DNA of 64,000 nt from Aliivibrio_A kagoshimensis. Lineage in GTDB: Bacteria; Pseudomonadota; Gammaproteobacteria; Enterobacterales; Vibrionaceae. Positions 43,966-52,222 of the stretch are shown in pieces; within the stretch, counting starts at the first letter, position 1; every line of letters starts with the position of its first letter. Below the pieces are notes generated by a model. That model was not told the DNA's origin and did no database searches. It was given only the letters and a program-made list of their open reading frames with translations. The stretch lies in NCBI RefSeq assembly GCF_050337105.1, contig NZ_JAKJSQ010000010.1:15672-79671 (forward strand). Reading direction: 5' to 3'. The translations under genes and the position numbers were made by a program.

Positions 43966-45220
43966 TGCGGCTGTACTGCACACCTAACAATATTGCATCG
44001 GCGTGAGTAGTAGCGTTAATGGTAGAAAGCGTAGTACCTGAACTTACGGTTTCTTCATTTACAGTAACATCTTTACCTACAAGATAAGTAGCGCCAAAAT
44101 CGATGTTGGATTTAGCATCAAGGTGATAGGTGAAGCCGCCTGAGAACCATTGACGGTCTGAATCTGGTACAGAAATAGACGTTGTTATATTTTGAGCACT
44201 TGTGTCATACATGTAACCGGCGCGCAGAGTCCAGTCATTGTTGAGGTAGTAGGTGCCACCTAAAGAGAAGTGCATGGCATTTTGCCAGTTGTATTCATTA
44301 ATGGTGCCATGTGCATCACTGTCTAAGGTGTCAAATGATGACCAACCAATCCACTGCACGCTGTAGTGTACCGCAAATTTAGTCGCTTCTAAGCGGTGGT
44401 ATCCAGAAAATTCAGCCATGTCTGGTAGAGGCATGTACAGTGTGTCATCTTCAACCGTTCCTCCACCTAGCTTTTCAATATCACCCTTCGCTTCGAGTTC
44501 AGGGCTGTAGCGGTATGAGAGACCAAAACGGTTGTTCTCATTCAGTTCATACACCGTACCAATGTTAAAACCAAAAGCGATTCCAGCAGCATCAGCATCT
44601 AGAGCCGTTGCGCCGCCAACACCAGGAACAGGAATAGTCGAGCTTACTGTGCGTTGTAGCTTTCCTGTACCGTAGATAATGTCTAAACCTGCACCGACGC
44701 TCCACTGCTCATCAATACGGTATGAACCACTTAGGCCTAAGTTCATGCTCTTCACATCAGTGAGACCGCCATACTCAGAACCGACAAAGCTAGAATCAAA
44801 TTCGGTTTTGGTGCCAAAGTTAGAGTAAAGGTTTACACCCACAGCGAATTGCTCATTGATCGGCACAATCACATGGATGTTAGGAACGTAAGAGGTATCC
44901 CCCGCATCACTGTAATTTGAATCATAATCAGTATAACCAGCGCCATTAAAGCTCGAATAAGTGGCATCTTTCACTTCAATTTCTGAAGCAATTGAAACTA
45001 CACCCAAAGACATGGAAACGTCGTCGAAAAGGGCCATTGCTGCAGGGTTACGTGCCATAACGGACGCGTTGTCTGCGATAACCGCATCACCAGCGAAAGC
45101 GCGACCTAGGCCGGTTGCTGATTGTGCATTAAGTTGAAAACCTGCTGCGGTAGCTTGTTGAGTGGTTAACAGTACTGCGGCTGCTAACAGAGTCTTCCTG
45201 AAGAGTTGTTGATTTTTCAT
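43958..45220 (-). CDS. fadL: Long-chain fatty acid outer membrane transporter FadL
   Basis: FadL family protein (420 residues), a 14-stranded outer membrane barrel importing long-chain fatty acids. It has a signal peptide (about 1-26, '...ATA'), the N-terminal hatch with 'GFQLNAQSATGLGRAFAGDA' and the NPA motif ('ARNPAAM'), alternating beta strands, and a terminal Phe suited to BAM recognition. It ends inside the heptamer repeat. A FadR-like site lies about 120 bases upstream. fadIJ are 2 kb away, so uptake and beta-oxidation genes are grouped. Substrate within the family is inferred. Confidence 0.94.
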   Translation of the reverse strand: MKNQQLFRKTLLAAAVLLTTQQATAAGFQLNAQSATGLGRAFAGDAVIADNASVMARNPAAMALFDDVSMSLGVVSIASEIEVKDATYSSFNGAGYTDYDSNYSDAGDTSYVPNIHVIVPINEQFAVGVNLYSNFGTKTEFDSSFVGSEYGGLTDVKSMNLGLSGSYRIDEQWSVGAGLDIIYGTGKLQRTVSSTIPVPGVGGATALDADAAGIAFGFNIGTVYELNENNRFGLSYRYSPELEAKGDIEKLGGGTVEDDTLYMPLPDMAEFSGYHRLEATKFAVHYSVQWIGWSSFDTLDSDAHGTINEYNWQNAMHFSLGGTYYLNNDWTLRAGYMYDTSAQNITTSISVPDSDRQWFSGGFTYHLDAKSNIDFGATYLVGKDVTVNEETVSSGTTLSTINATTHADAILLGVQYSRSF

Positions 45221-45337
45221 AATTATAATTTTTCCATGTTCTGAATGATTTTAGAAAAACGGTTCCTGTTTTTCATTACTGCATGTATCAAGCACATGTA
45301 ATTTTTGTGCCAGAATTTTATATAAACGAGCATAGAG

Positions 45338-45354
45338 TAGAAATCCGACCACTA
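45338..45354 (-). promoter_or_regulatory. Candidate FadR operator upstream of fadL
   Basis: On the - strand TAGTGGTCGGATTTCTA has one intact half-site, TGGTCGGA, and a poor second half compared with AACTGGTNNGACCAGTT. A TATATAAA stretch about 20 bases downstream (near 45316-45325) could be the -10. Within 45221-45571 I see no gene, only this region and the hairpin at 45531. Confidence 0.35.
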
Positions 45355-45530
45355 CATAAAAAACAGTTAAAATCGTGATCTTGCGCCTACTTTGCATAAA
45401 TGGTAGGGAACTTCGCTGAATTTAAAGTAAATACTCGATAAATAATTTTTTTATGGTCGAAAAAATAGGTAATCAATCATTGATTTAAGTCAATATATGA
45501 TTGAACTAAAAGGAGTTTGGAGAGAAAGAT

Positions 45531-45558
45531 GGTGGCCAATAACATGTTATTAGCCACC
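45531..45558 (-). terminator. Hairpin after anti-sigma gene
   Basis: 28-base inverted repeat, GGTGGC-TAATAACATGTTATT-GGCCACC on the - strand, lying 13 bases after the anti-sigma stop codon. The T-rich tract that follows is imperfect (ATCTTTCTCT), so the terminator call is moderate. Confidence 0.55.
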
Positions 45559-45571
45559 GAAGGTAAATGAG

Positions 45572-46309
45572 TTAAATCTTAAATGTTAAGCTGTTTTTAA
45601 GTTGATTCGAGATAATTGTTAAATTTTCAGATTTATCACCTACCACTATCAAACTTGATGCATTTCCATGTTCGGAGTTGAGGGCAGTTACCTCTCCTTT
45701 TAGGTGATCGTCGTCGAAATGGTAGTCTTTAGCGCTGCTTTGAGGCACAACAAACACTGTGACTCTATCGTAAGTACCCTGCATGACTAAATGCAGCGCG
45801 GCACCGACACCTTCAAAACTGCAGTGATTCACATAATAGATGTGAGCAGGCAGTTCATGTGAAAATTGTTGACCGAACGGGGCAAGCTTATGGTTAATCT
45901 GAACCAGAGAGACCTGTTCATCAGCAATGTGGGTCATTGGCGCTTCATTCTCAACGTGAGCCAGTGCAGTATCACCTAAAGAGGCATGTGCGGCAGGAAT
46001 GATCACACTGCGCCAGTTAAGCTGACCAATCAGTAAACCACACACAAAAGCGACTGAAGCCGCGATCGCCAGGTAATTACGTGGGGATTTTTTTGTCTCT
46101 TCAGATTCAGCAGCCTGACGGAACAGAATGGTATCGGCAAGATCGTCTGGAACCTCAATATTTAGAGTCTGTTCAATCATGCTGTCGAGCTGTTGTAACT
46201 CATCCACATACTGTCGATTAGACGGACTGCTCTCAATGGCAGCATGAATATCTTGGCTTTTATCACTAGGATTAGCCAAAATTCGACGACGGAATTCTAA
46301 ATCATCCAT
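45572..46309 (-). CDS. Putative membrane anti-sigma factor (DUF3379-like)
   Basis: A 245-residue protein encoded directly downstream of an ECF sigma gene and overlapping it by 8 bases, the usual place for an anti-sigma factor. The N-terminal ~75 residues are cytoplasmic and acidic, with helices ('DDLEFRRRILANP') and no obvious zinc HxxxCxxC motif. One membrane helix lies near 80-100 ('YLAIAASVAFVCGLLIG'). The C-terminal ~140 residues would be periplasmic ('FGQQFSHELPAHIYYVNHC'). It resembles the DUF3379 proteins of Vibrio and Shewanella. The signal it senses is unknown. Confidence 0.8.
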   Translation of the reverse strand: MDDLEFRRRILANPSDKSQDIHAAIESSPSNRQYVDELQQLDSMIEQTLNIEVPDDLADTILFRQAAESEETKKSPRNYLAIAASVAFVCGLLIGQLNWRSVIIPAAHASLGDTALAHVENEAPMTHIADEQVSLVQINHKLAPFGQQFSHELPAHIYYVNHCSFEGVGAALHLVMQGTYDRVTVFVVPQSSAKDYHFDDDHLKGEVTALNSEHGNASSLIVVGDKSENLTIISNQLKNSLTFKI

Positions 46310-46883
46310 TGTTTTGACCCTCGAGTTTATGTTGATTATCCAGTTGCTCTTTCAATTGATTACGTGCTCTAAACAGACGAGTCATTACCGTATTACGATT
46401 GAGTCCCAAAATGTCAGAGATCTCATCACCACTAAAACCACCAATAACCTGTAACAGAAGCGGTTCACGATATTCAGGCTCCAGAGCAAGTATTTTCTGG
46501 TGTAACCAATGCTTTTCAATATCATCTTCACTGTGTCTTAGGCTTTTATCCTCGACATGGTGATCGTCAATATCGACCAGTTCAAGTCGTTTTCTCTCAA
46601 AGCGTCGCGCATTCTCTCTTCGTAAAATAGTGATTAACCATGATTTTGCCGATTTCTCATCTTTTAAGCTGTCTAAAGAGCGCCATGCACGAAGACAGGT
46701 CTCTTGCACCAAATCTTCAGCAATGCTTTTATCTTTGCACAACCAGTAGGCATACCTGAATAGGTCTTTATGCCATGCTCGTACTAGAGCTTCGTATCGT
46801 TTTTGTTTGTCCATACTTTTATAGACCGCACTATCTGCATTTTTATTTCGATCTTTTTTAGTAAAGTAGAATAGGGGGCTCAT
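46302..46883 (-). CDS. ECF-type RNA polymerase sigma factor
   Basis: An extracytoplasmic-function sigma factor of about 193 residues. Sigma region 2 ('LFRYAYWLCKDKSIAEDLVQET', shown in part, 'RAWRSLD') and region 4 ('YREPLLLQVIGGFSGDEISDILGLNRNTVMTRLFRAR', shown only as landmarks 'GDEISDILG' and 'NTVMTRLFRAR') are complete. The start is uncertain: AGGA is 9 bases before ATG 46883, while ATG 46892 is too close. A third ATG at 46814 would begin right at the conserved domain but lacks an SD. Co-transcribed with its probable anti-sigma. Confidence 0.92.
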   Translation of the reverse strand: MSPLFYFTKKDRNKNADSAVYKSMDKQKRYEALVRAWHKDLFRYAYWLCKDKSIAEDLVQETCLRAWRSLDSLKDEKSAKSWLITILRRENARRFERKRLELVDIDDHHVEDKSLRHSEDDIEKHWLHQKILALEPEYREPLLLQVIGGFSGDEISDILGLNRNTVMTRLFRARNQLKEQLDNQHKLEGQNNG

Positions 46884-47001
46884 TGCATTCATTCCTAAAT
46901 AGGCAGTAATGTATCAAGCTAGTTTGTCACTAAAACTGGGTTTCAGCATGAATATTGATCTAGTTCAAAAGCGAATATGTCAATAAGGTTATAATAATTG
47001 C

Positions 47002-47204
47002 GTTATCTAGCTAAACGTAACGTGATTGTTAAGTTCTTAGTGTTGAGATAGATAGCACATCCTTATGAAAGCTGGCGATATCAACGCACTCTTATTGACT
47101 TCTTGTGTTTTGGTTTCACTTTTACAGTTCCCTGACTACAGTCAGCACTTGTTAATAGTAATTACAGCTTATTTACCGCATCTTAAAGAGGTGCGGTTTT
47201 TTTT
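47002..47204 (+). ncRNA. Candidate small RNA upstream of fadI
   Basis: A perfect -10 box (TATAAT, 46990-46995; no clear -35) and a strong intrinsic terminator (47175-47204, eight Ts) bracket about 200 bases with no convincing reading frame. An internal palindrome (47132-47145) would form a second hairpin. The T tail after a GC-rich hairpin is the usual 3' end of Hfq-binding RNAs. The boundaries are inferred from these signals only. It might instead be a leader or a decayed gene. I do not recognise a known RNA family. Confidence 0.4.
47175..47204 (+). terminator. Orphan intrinsic terminator
   Basis: Stem ACCGCATC / GGTGCGGT (one G-T pair), 7-base loop, followed by eight Ts. No annotated gene lies upstream on this strand for more than 3 kb. 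Confidence 0.9.
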
Positions 47205-47349
47205 ATCTGCAATACAGTTTACCGCCTCGCAAGCCTCATTAACACGTTACTCTTTAAAAATTGCGTCGAAATGATCACTGTTCTAATGAAGAACTCAGAC
47301 TATTTTTCAAACAACAGTTTTAATTTTGATAACATTTCAGTTACAATCG

Positions 47350-47366
47350 ATCAGGTCAGACCTCTT
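47350..47366 (+). promoter_or_regulatory. Candidate FadR operator of fadIJ
   Basis: ATCAGGTCAGACCTCTT matches the FadR consensus AACTGGTNNGACCAGTT at 12 of 16 specified positions, including the GGTC-n-GACC core. A likely -10 (TACAAT, 47342-47347) is immediately upstream, so bound FadR would cover the transcription start. Repression of fadIJ without fatty acids is known in E. coli. Confidence 0.65.
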
Positions 47367-47416
47367 TCGCTTATCTTTGAGCGGCGAGAATGTGGGTCAA
47401 ATAATAAGGAGATGTG

Positions 47417-48727
47417 ATGAGAACGCCACAAGATTTAACCACTCGTTCAGGGGAGCGAATAGCTATCGTCACTGGGCTAAGAACCCCTTTTGCTAAACAG
47501 TCAACCGCATTCAGCGCTGCCCCCGCAGTAGATATGGGCAATATGGTCGTCAACCAGATGCTCAACCAGTTTGATATTGATCCTGCTATTATCGATCAAG
47601 TGGTGTTTGGCCAAGTGGTTCAAATGCCTGAAGCGCCGAATATTGCGCGAGAAATTGTGTTAGGAACAGGCATGAACGTTAACACGGATGCATACAGTGT
47701 GACTCGTGCATGTGCTACCAGTTTTCAAGCCGCTGCCAATGTTGCAGAAAGCATTATGTCTGGAACCATTGATGTGGGTATTGCTGGTGGGGCAGACTCT
47801 TCCTCTGTTTTGCCTATTGGCGTATCAAAAAAATTAGCAGCGACATTACTGGCGCTTAGTAAGACTAAAACCATGGGACAAAAAGTGGCGTTGCTGCGTA
47901 AGCTCTCTCTGAAAGATCTCGCCCCCGTGCCACCTGCAGTTGCAGAATACTCTACAGGGATCAGTATGGGACAGACGGCGGAACAGATGGCAAAAAGCCA
48001 CTCAATAAGTCGACTTGCTCAAGAGGAACTTGCACACCGTTCGCACACGCTCGCGTCAAAGGCTTGGGCTGATGGACTGATTCAAGGTGAAGTCATGACG
48101 TCGTGTCCAGAGCCGTATAAGTCATGGATAGCAAAAGATAATAATATTCGAGAAGATTCCACTTTAGAGAGTTATGCCAAACTAAGACCTGCATTTGATC
48201 GCAAGTACGGTTCAGTTACGGCAGCAACCAGCACGCCGTTGACGGATGGTGCTGCCGCGTTGTTAATGATGCGAGAAGGACGTGCCAAAGAGCTAGGGCT
48301 TGAAGTATTAGGGTATATGCGTTCGTACGCTTTTTCTGCGATAGATGTTCATCAAGATATGTTGATGGGACCGTCGTATGCAACTCCGATGGCCCTTGAT
48401 AGAGCGGGGATAACGCTAGCGGATTTAACATTAATCGATATGCATGAAGCGTTTGCCGCACAGACTTTAGCCAACGTGAAAATGTTCGGTTCCACACAAT
48501 TTGCTAAAGAGAAGTTAAATCGAAGCCAAGCGATTGGTGATATCGATATGGATAAATTTAATGTATTGGGCGGATCACTCGCTTATGGGCACCCTTTTGC
48601 GGCCACTGGCGCAAGAATGATCACTCAAACGTTACGTGAATTGAAACGACGCGGAGGCGGTTTGGCACTGAATACCGCGTGTGCGGCGGGTGGATTAGGT
48701 GCGGCAATGATTTTGGAGGCAGAATAA
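47417..48727 (+). CDS. fadI: 3-ketoacyl-CoA thiolase FadI
   Basis: FadI (436 residues) cleaves 3-ketoacyl-CoA in the last step of beta-oxidation and forms a complex with FadJ. The nucleophile Cys99 is in 'RACATSF', the His in 'YGHPFAATG' (His392), and the second Cys in 'NTACAAGG' (Cys422). AAGGAG lies 5 bases before ATG 47417. A GTG one codon earlier is less likely. The stop shares a base with the fadJ start. Confidence 0.96.
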   Translation: MRTPQDLTTRSGERIAIVTGLRTPFAKQSTAFSAAPAVDMGNMVVNQMLNQFDIDPAIIDQVVFGQVVQMPEAPNIAREIVLGTGMNVNTDAYSVTRACATSFQAAANVAESIMSGTIDVGIAGGADSSSVLPIGVSKKLAATLLALSKTKTMGQKVALLRKLSLKDLAPVPPAVAEYSTGISMGQTAEQMAKSHSISRLAQEELAHRSHTLASKAWADGLIQGEVMTSCPEPYKSWIAKDNNIREDSTLESYAKLRPAFDRKYGSVTAATSTPLTDGAAALLMMREGRAKELGLEVLGYMRSYAFSAIDVHQDMLMGPSYATPMALDRAGITLADLTLIDMHEAFAAQTLANVKMFGSTQFAKEKLNRSQAIGDIDMDKFNVLGGSLAYGHPFAATGARMITQTLRELKRRGGGLALNTACAAGGLGAAMILEAE

Positions 48728-50910
48728 TGAGTCAATCAACGGTATTAGAAAGAGATGAGCAGACGATTGAATCTGAAACAATCGTTAGTGTCGAGCAAAC
48801 TGAATCAGTGTCGTCCGCTTTTTCGTTAATGATTGATGAGAATGCCATTGCTTGGTTAACCATTGATGTACCTAACGAAAAAATGAATACGCTACAGACG
48901 GTGTTTGCTCAGCAAGTGACGGATGTACTCGATGAGATTGATCGTCGTAAAAGTGACATTAAAGGGGTGATTGTCCACTCTGCCAAACCGGACAACTTCG
49001 TGGCTGGCGCAGACATTAGAATGTTAGAGGCGTGCACCACAGCCGCAGAAGCGCAGCAGTTAGCAGAAACGGGTCAAGTCCTGTTTGAACGACTTGAAAA
49101 ACTGCCGTTTCATGTGGTGGCCGCTATTCATGGGCCTTGCCTAGGTGGTGGTTTAGAGTTGGCATTAGCGTGTCACTCCCGAGTATGTTCGGATGCAGAC
49201 ATTACTCGTATTGGTCTGCCAGAAGTGCAGCTAGGTTTACTCCCTGGTTCGGGGGGGACTCAACGTCTTCCACGTTTGGTGGGTGTGCTGCCTGCATTAG
49301 ATATGATTCTTACCGGCAAGCAACTGCGCGGTAAAAAAGCAGCTAAATTGGGTGTTGTAGATGCCTGTGTCCCTGAGTCAATTTTATTGGAAGTGGCTAA
49401 AAAGATCGCGTTAGGCAAGAAACCAAAACGTCATCTAGGCGGTAAAGAGTGGTTGATGGCTAAGAACCCATTGGGTCGAGGCGTAATATTTGATCAAGCG
49501 GCGAAGAAAACCAATGCCAAAACTCGAGGCAATTACCCGGCAGCCGATGCCATTTTAGAAGTGATTAAGGTCGGTTTGCAAAAAGGGATGAAGAGTGGAT
49601 TGCAACTCGAAGCCAAACGTTTTGGTGAGTTAGTGCAATCGTCAGAGTCAGCCGCTTTGCGCAGTATTTTTTTTGCAACGACCGCAATGAAAAAAGAGCA
49701 CGGCACTGAAGCTAAACCTACGCCCGTTACCAGTGTATCAGTACTCGGTGGCGGTTTAATGGGAGCCGGTATTGCTCATGTCTCGGTGTCGAAAGCGAAA
49801 ATTCCAGCACGTATTAAAGATGTGTCTAATGATGGGGTACTTAATGCTCTCTCTTATAACTACGGACTGTTTGAGAAGCAGCGTAAACGCAGGATTATCA
49901 CTAAAGCGCAACTGCAGAAAAAGATGATGCAGTTATCGGGATCTATCGATTTTACTGGTTTTGCTAAATCGGATGTGGTGATTGAAGCGGTTTTTGAAGA
50001 CTTAAAACTGAAACAACAGATGGTTGCGAGCACTGAAGAGAATGGTAAAGAGGGGGTGATTTTTGCTACCAACACCTCTTCATTGCCTATTCATCAAATC
50101 GCAAAAGAGGCGAAACACCCTGAAAATATCATCGGATTGCACTATTTTAGTCCGGTTGAAAAAATGCCATTGGTTGAGGTTATTCCTCATGAAACGACCT
50201 CTGATGAGACGATATCCACGGTTGTGTCTTTAGCGAAAAAACAGGGGAAAACCGCGATAGTGGTGGCCGATAAAGCGGGTTTTTATGTAAATCGCATTTT
50301 AGCACCCTATATGAATGAAGCCGCTCAGGTATTGATGTCTGGGGAGCCAATTGATCATATTGACAGGGCTCTGCTTGATTTTGGATTCCCTGTGGGACCA
50401 ATAACACTGCTTGATGAGGTGGGTATTGATATAGGCTCTAAAATCATGCCGATCTTAGTTGCTGAACTGGGCGAGCGTTTTCAAGGTCCGGATGTGTTTG
50501 ATGTCCTCCTTAATGATAACCGTAAAGGCCGTAAAACGGGTCGTGGATTCTACAGCTATAAAGGCAAGAAAAAAGCCGTGGATAAAACAGTCTATAAACT
50601 GCTAAAACTTAAACCGTTACAAAAGCAGTCTGCCCCAGTTATTGCCAAACGTTGTGCGTTAATGATGTTGAATGAAGCCGCACGTTGCTTGGATGAAGGT
50701 ATTATTCGATCAGCACGAGATGGTGATATTGGCGCAATTTTTGGTATTGGCTTTCCACCGTTCTTAGGCGGACCTTTCCGTTATATGGACAGTGTTGGTA
50801 TCAGCCAGATAGTGGATGAGATGAATCAACATGCGAAAAAATATGGTGATAGATTCTTGCCGTGTGACAAGCTAGTTGAGATGGCGGAGAGCAATCAACG
50901 TTTTTATTAA
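48727..50910 (+). CDS. fadJ: Multifunctional fatty acid oxidation protein FadJ
   Basis: FadJ (727 residues from this start) has an N-terminal enoyl-CoA hydratase domain ('GPCLGGGLELALACH', about 125-140; 'PEVQLGLLPGSGGTQR') and a C-terminal 3-hydroxyacyl-CoA dehydrogenase (NAD-binding 'LGGGLMGAGIAHVS' near 340; catalytic His in 'GLHYFSPVEKMPLVEV'). ATG 48727 has GGAGG upstream and a one-base overlap with fadI. A longer frame from 48679 would begin inside fadI and is rejected. The N-terminal 30 residues are a Ser/Glu-rich extension. Confidence 0.96.
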   Translation: MSQSTVLERDEQTIESETIVSVEQTESVSSAFSLMIDENAIAWLTIDVPNEKMNTLQTVFAQQVTDVLDEIDRRKSDIKGVIVHSAKPDNFVAGADIRMLEACTTAAEAQQLAETGQVLFERLEKLPFHVVAAIHGPCLGGGLELALACHSRVCSDADITRIGLPEVQLGLLPGSGGTQRLPRLVGVLPALDMILTGKQLRGKKAAKLGVVDACVPESILLEVAKKIALGKKPKRHLGGKEWLMAKNPLGRGVIFDQAAKKTNAKTRGNYPAADAILEVIKVGLQKGMKSGLQLEAKRFGELVQSSESAALRSIFFATTAMKKEHGTEAKPTPVTSVSVLGGGLMGAGIAHVSVSKAKIPARIKDVSNDGVLNALSYNYGLFEKQRKRRIITKAQLQKKMMQLSGSIDFTGFAKSDVVIEAVFEDLKLKQQMVASTEENGKEGVIFATNTSSLPIHQIAKEAKHPENIIGLHYFSPVEKMPLVEVIPHETTSDETISTVVSLAKKQGKTAIVVADKAGFYVNRILAPYMNEAAQVLMSGEPIDHIDRALLDFGFPVGPITLLDEVGIDIGSKIMPILVAELGERFQGPDVFDVLLNDNRKGRKTGRGFYSYKGKKKAVDKTVYKLLKLKPLQKQSAPVIAKRCALMMLNEAARCLDEGIIRSARDGDIGAIFGIGFPPFLGGPFRYMDSVGISQIVDEMNQHAKKYGDRFLPCDKLVEMAESNQRFY

Positions 50911-50935
50911 GTGTTGATGAAGCGCCCTAAGATAT

Positions 50936-50963
50936 AAAAAAAGAGCCGATTTGGCTCTTTTTT
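50936..50963. terminator. Bidirectional terminator, fadJ / TraF-like gene
   Basis: Stem GAGCC / GGCTC extended by A and T runs (AAAAAAGAGCC ... GGCTCTTTTTT), with a 5-base loop. It lies between convergent genes and can serve both. Confidence 0.9.
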
Positions 50964-50989
50964 ATGGTCGATGATTTAAGAGTTAGAAA

Positions 50990-52111
50990 TTAAAACATGA
51001 CACTGAGGTTGGCCGCTGCCCCTAATTGATTGTCGCCGGCGTACGAGCCTGCCAGATCAATATTCACGACGCCAAACGGGCTGAAACCAATACCGGCTGT
51101 GATGGTATCGTCCAGTGTGTCTTCCATGTCGTGTTGATAACCGGCACGCAGTTGCACCCAGTCAAAAGCGTTACCCTCGATACCTACGCGAACAAATTGG
51201 GTATCATCCTTCACACCTTTAAAGCGCTCCTGTTTCATCAACTCAATATCAAGTCCAACAGTAAGTACTTGAATTGTGTATGCTCCTGCCACCGTCAGTT
51301 GCGGGCTCATCTCATAGGTATCACTTCTGCCAGCCACAGTAATGGTGTCGATATCTTGTTTGAGCAGGTTTTGCAGTGACGCGGCGACTCTAAAATCATC
51401 TTTAAGCCACACCACTCCGATATCAAGGTTTGCAGCACTGTCTGTTTTTTCATTTTCATCGTAATCTGAAACGTCAAAATCTTCGACGGTGACTCGTTCA
51501 ATATAGGTGCTGAACTGTTGATACTTAGGGGTGAGACCAAAAGAGAAGGTCTCACCAGAGATCGTATATTGTTTGGCAAAAGCGACGCCATACTCAGCAT
51601 AACCAAAACCTAATAGATCAGCATATGAATCGGTATAGTCGTTGACATTGACATCAGTAACGACGACCACATCAACAAACCCTTTAGTGTAGAAGTTGAC
51701 TGATACCGTTTCATTTGGGATTGCGATAGCAATACCTACAGCCCCTTTGACCGCTAACGGAGCATTACCATCAAGTTCTCGCAATAATCGGTCGATGTCA
51801 GTTTGGGCGCTGAGATCGCCACCTTCTAATTGCTCAATGCTATCTTGTAGATCATCTAATATGTCGATAGAACCATCGACATCGCTGGCGTTAATTGCAA
51901 CTGCTGGAATGAGTATTGCAGCGTCGTCGGACTCATTATAAACCCCCACTAAGGCAGGGTTATAAAAAGGGGCCGCTAAGTAATCTGCGGTAGCAACTCC
52001 TATATTACCCATACCGTTAGAGCGGCCATCTGCTGAGAATGTGGCAGAGTGAACCGAGATACTGGAGAGCGTTAAACCAAAAAGTAGTGAGAGTTTGCTA
52101 AACCTAGTCAT
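50990..52111 (-). CDS. TraF-like outer membrane beta-barrel protein
   Basis: A 373-residue protein with a signal peptide (about 1-22, '...SVHSA'), an N-terminal part with 'GRSNGMGNIGVATADYLAAPFYNPAL' (shown in part), which resembles the FadL-like hatch, and alternating beta strands ending in 'LSVMF', a BAM-type terminus. It resembles the 'conjugal transfer protein TraF' (TraF_2) family of Vibrio chromosomes. Nothing nearby relates to conjugation, so that name is misleading. The substrate and role are unknown. A position beside fadIJ might hint at hydrophobic ligand uptake, but this is a guess. Confidence 0.85.
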   Translation of the reverse strand: MTRFSKLSLLFGLTLSSISVHSATFSADGRSNGMGNIGVATADYLAAPFYNPALVGVYNESDDAAILIPAVAINASDVDGSIDILDDLQDSIEQLEGGDLSAQTDIDRLLRELDGNAPLAVKGAVGIAIAIPNETVSVNFYTKGFVDVVVVTDVNVNDYTDSYADLLGFGYAEYGVAFAKQYTISGETFSFGLTPKYQQFSTYIERVTVEDFDVSDYDENEKTDSAANLDIGVVWLKDDFRVAASLQNLLKQDIDTITVAGRSDTYEMSPQLTVAGAYTIQVLTVGLDIELMKQERFKGVKDDTQFVRVGIEGNAFDWVQLRAGYQHDMEDTLDDTITAGIGFSPFGVVNIDLAGSYAGDNQLGAAANLSVMF

Positions 52112-52222
52112 TTGATCCCTTAATTCTTCATCGTCGCATTATGTATACGTTTAGAACAATTTTAAGAATAGGGGAAAAGATAGGCTTTTCCAGCGATAAC
52201 TAGGAATAGTGAGAGGTGGGCG

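Larger units (their letters stand above)
46893..47416. other. Non-coding region between ECF sigma gene and fadI
   Basis: About 520 bases with no credible gene. It holds a perfect TATAAT (46990-46995), an orphan terminator (47175-47204), a short palindrome CTGACT-AC-AGTCAG (47132-47145) and the fadI promoter region with a FadR-like site. A 69-codon frame (47065-47274) runs through the terminator and has no SD, so I do not call it. Confidence 0.7.

Noticed and set aside
47065..47274. 69-codon + strand frame between the ECF sigma gene and fadI
   Set aside because: No SD, unlike any family I recognise, and it reads straight through the terminator at 47175-47204.
50990..52111. TraF-like gene as a sign of a conjugative element
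   Set aside because: No other transfer, relaxase or integrase genes; flanking genes are core metabolism.
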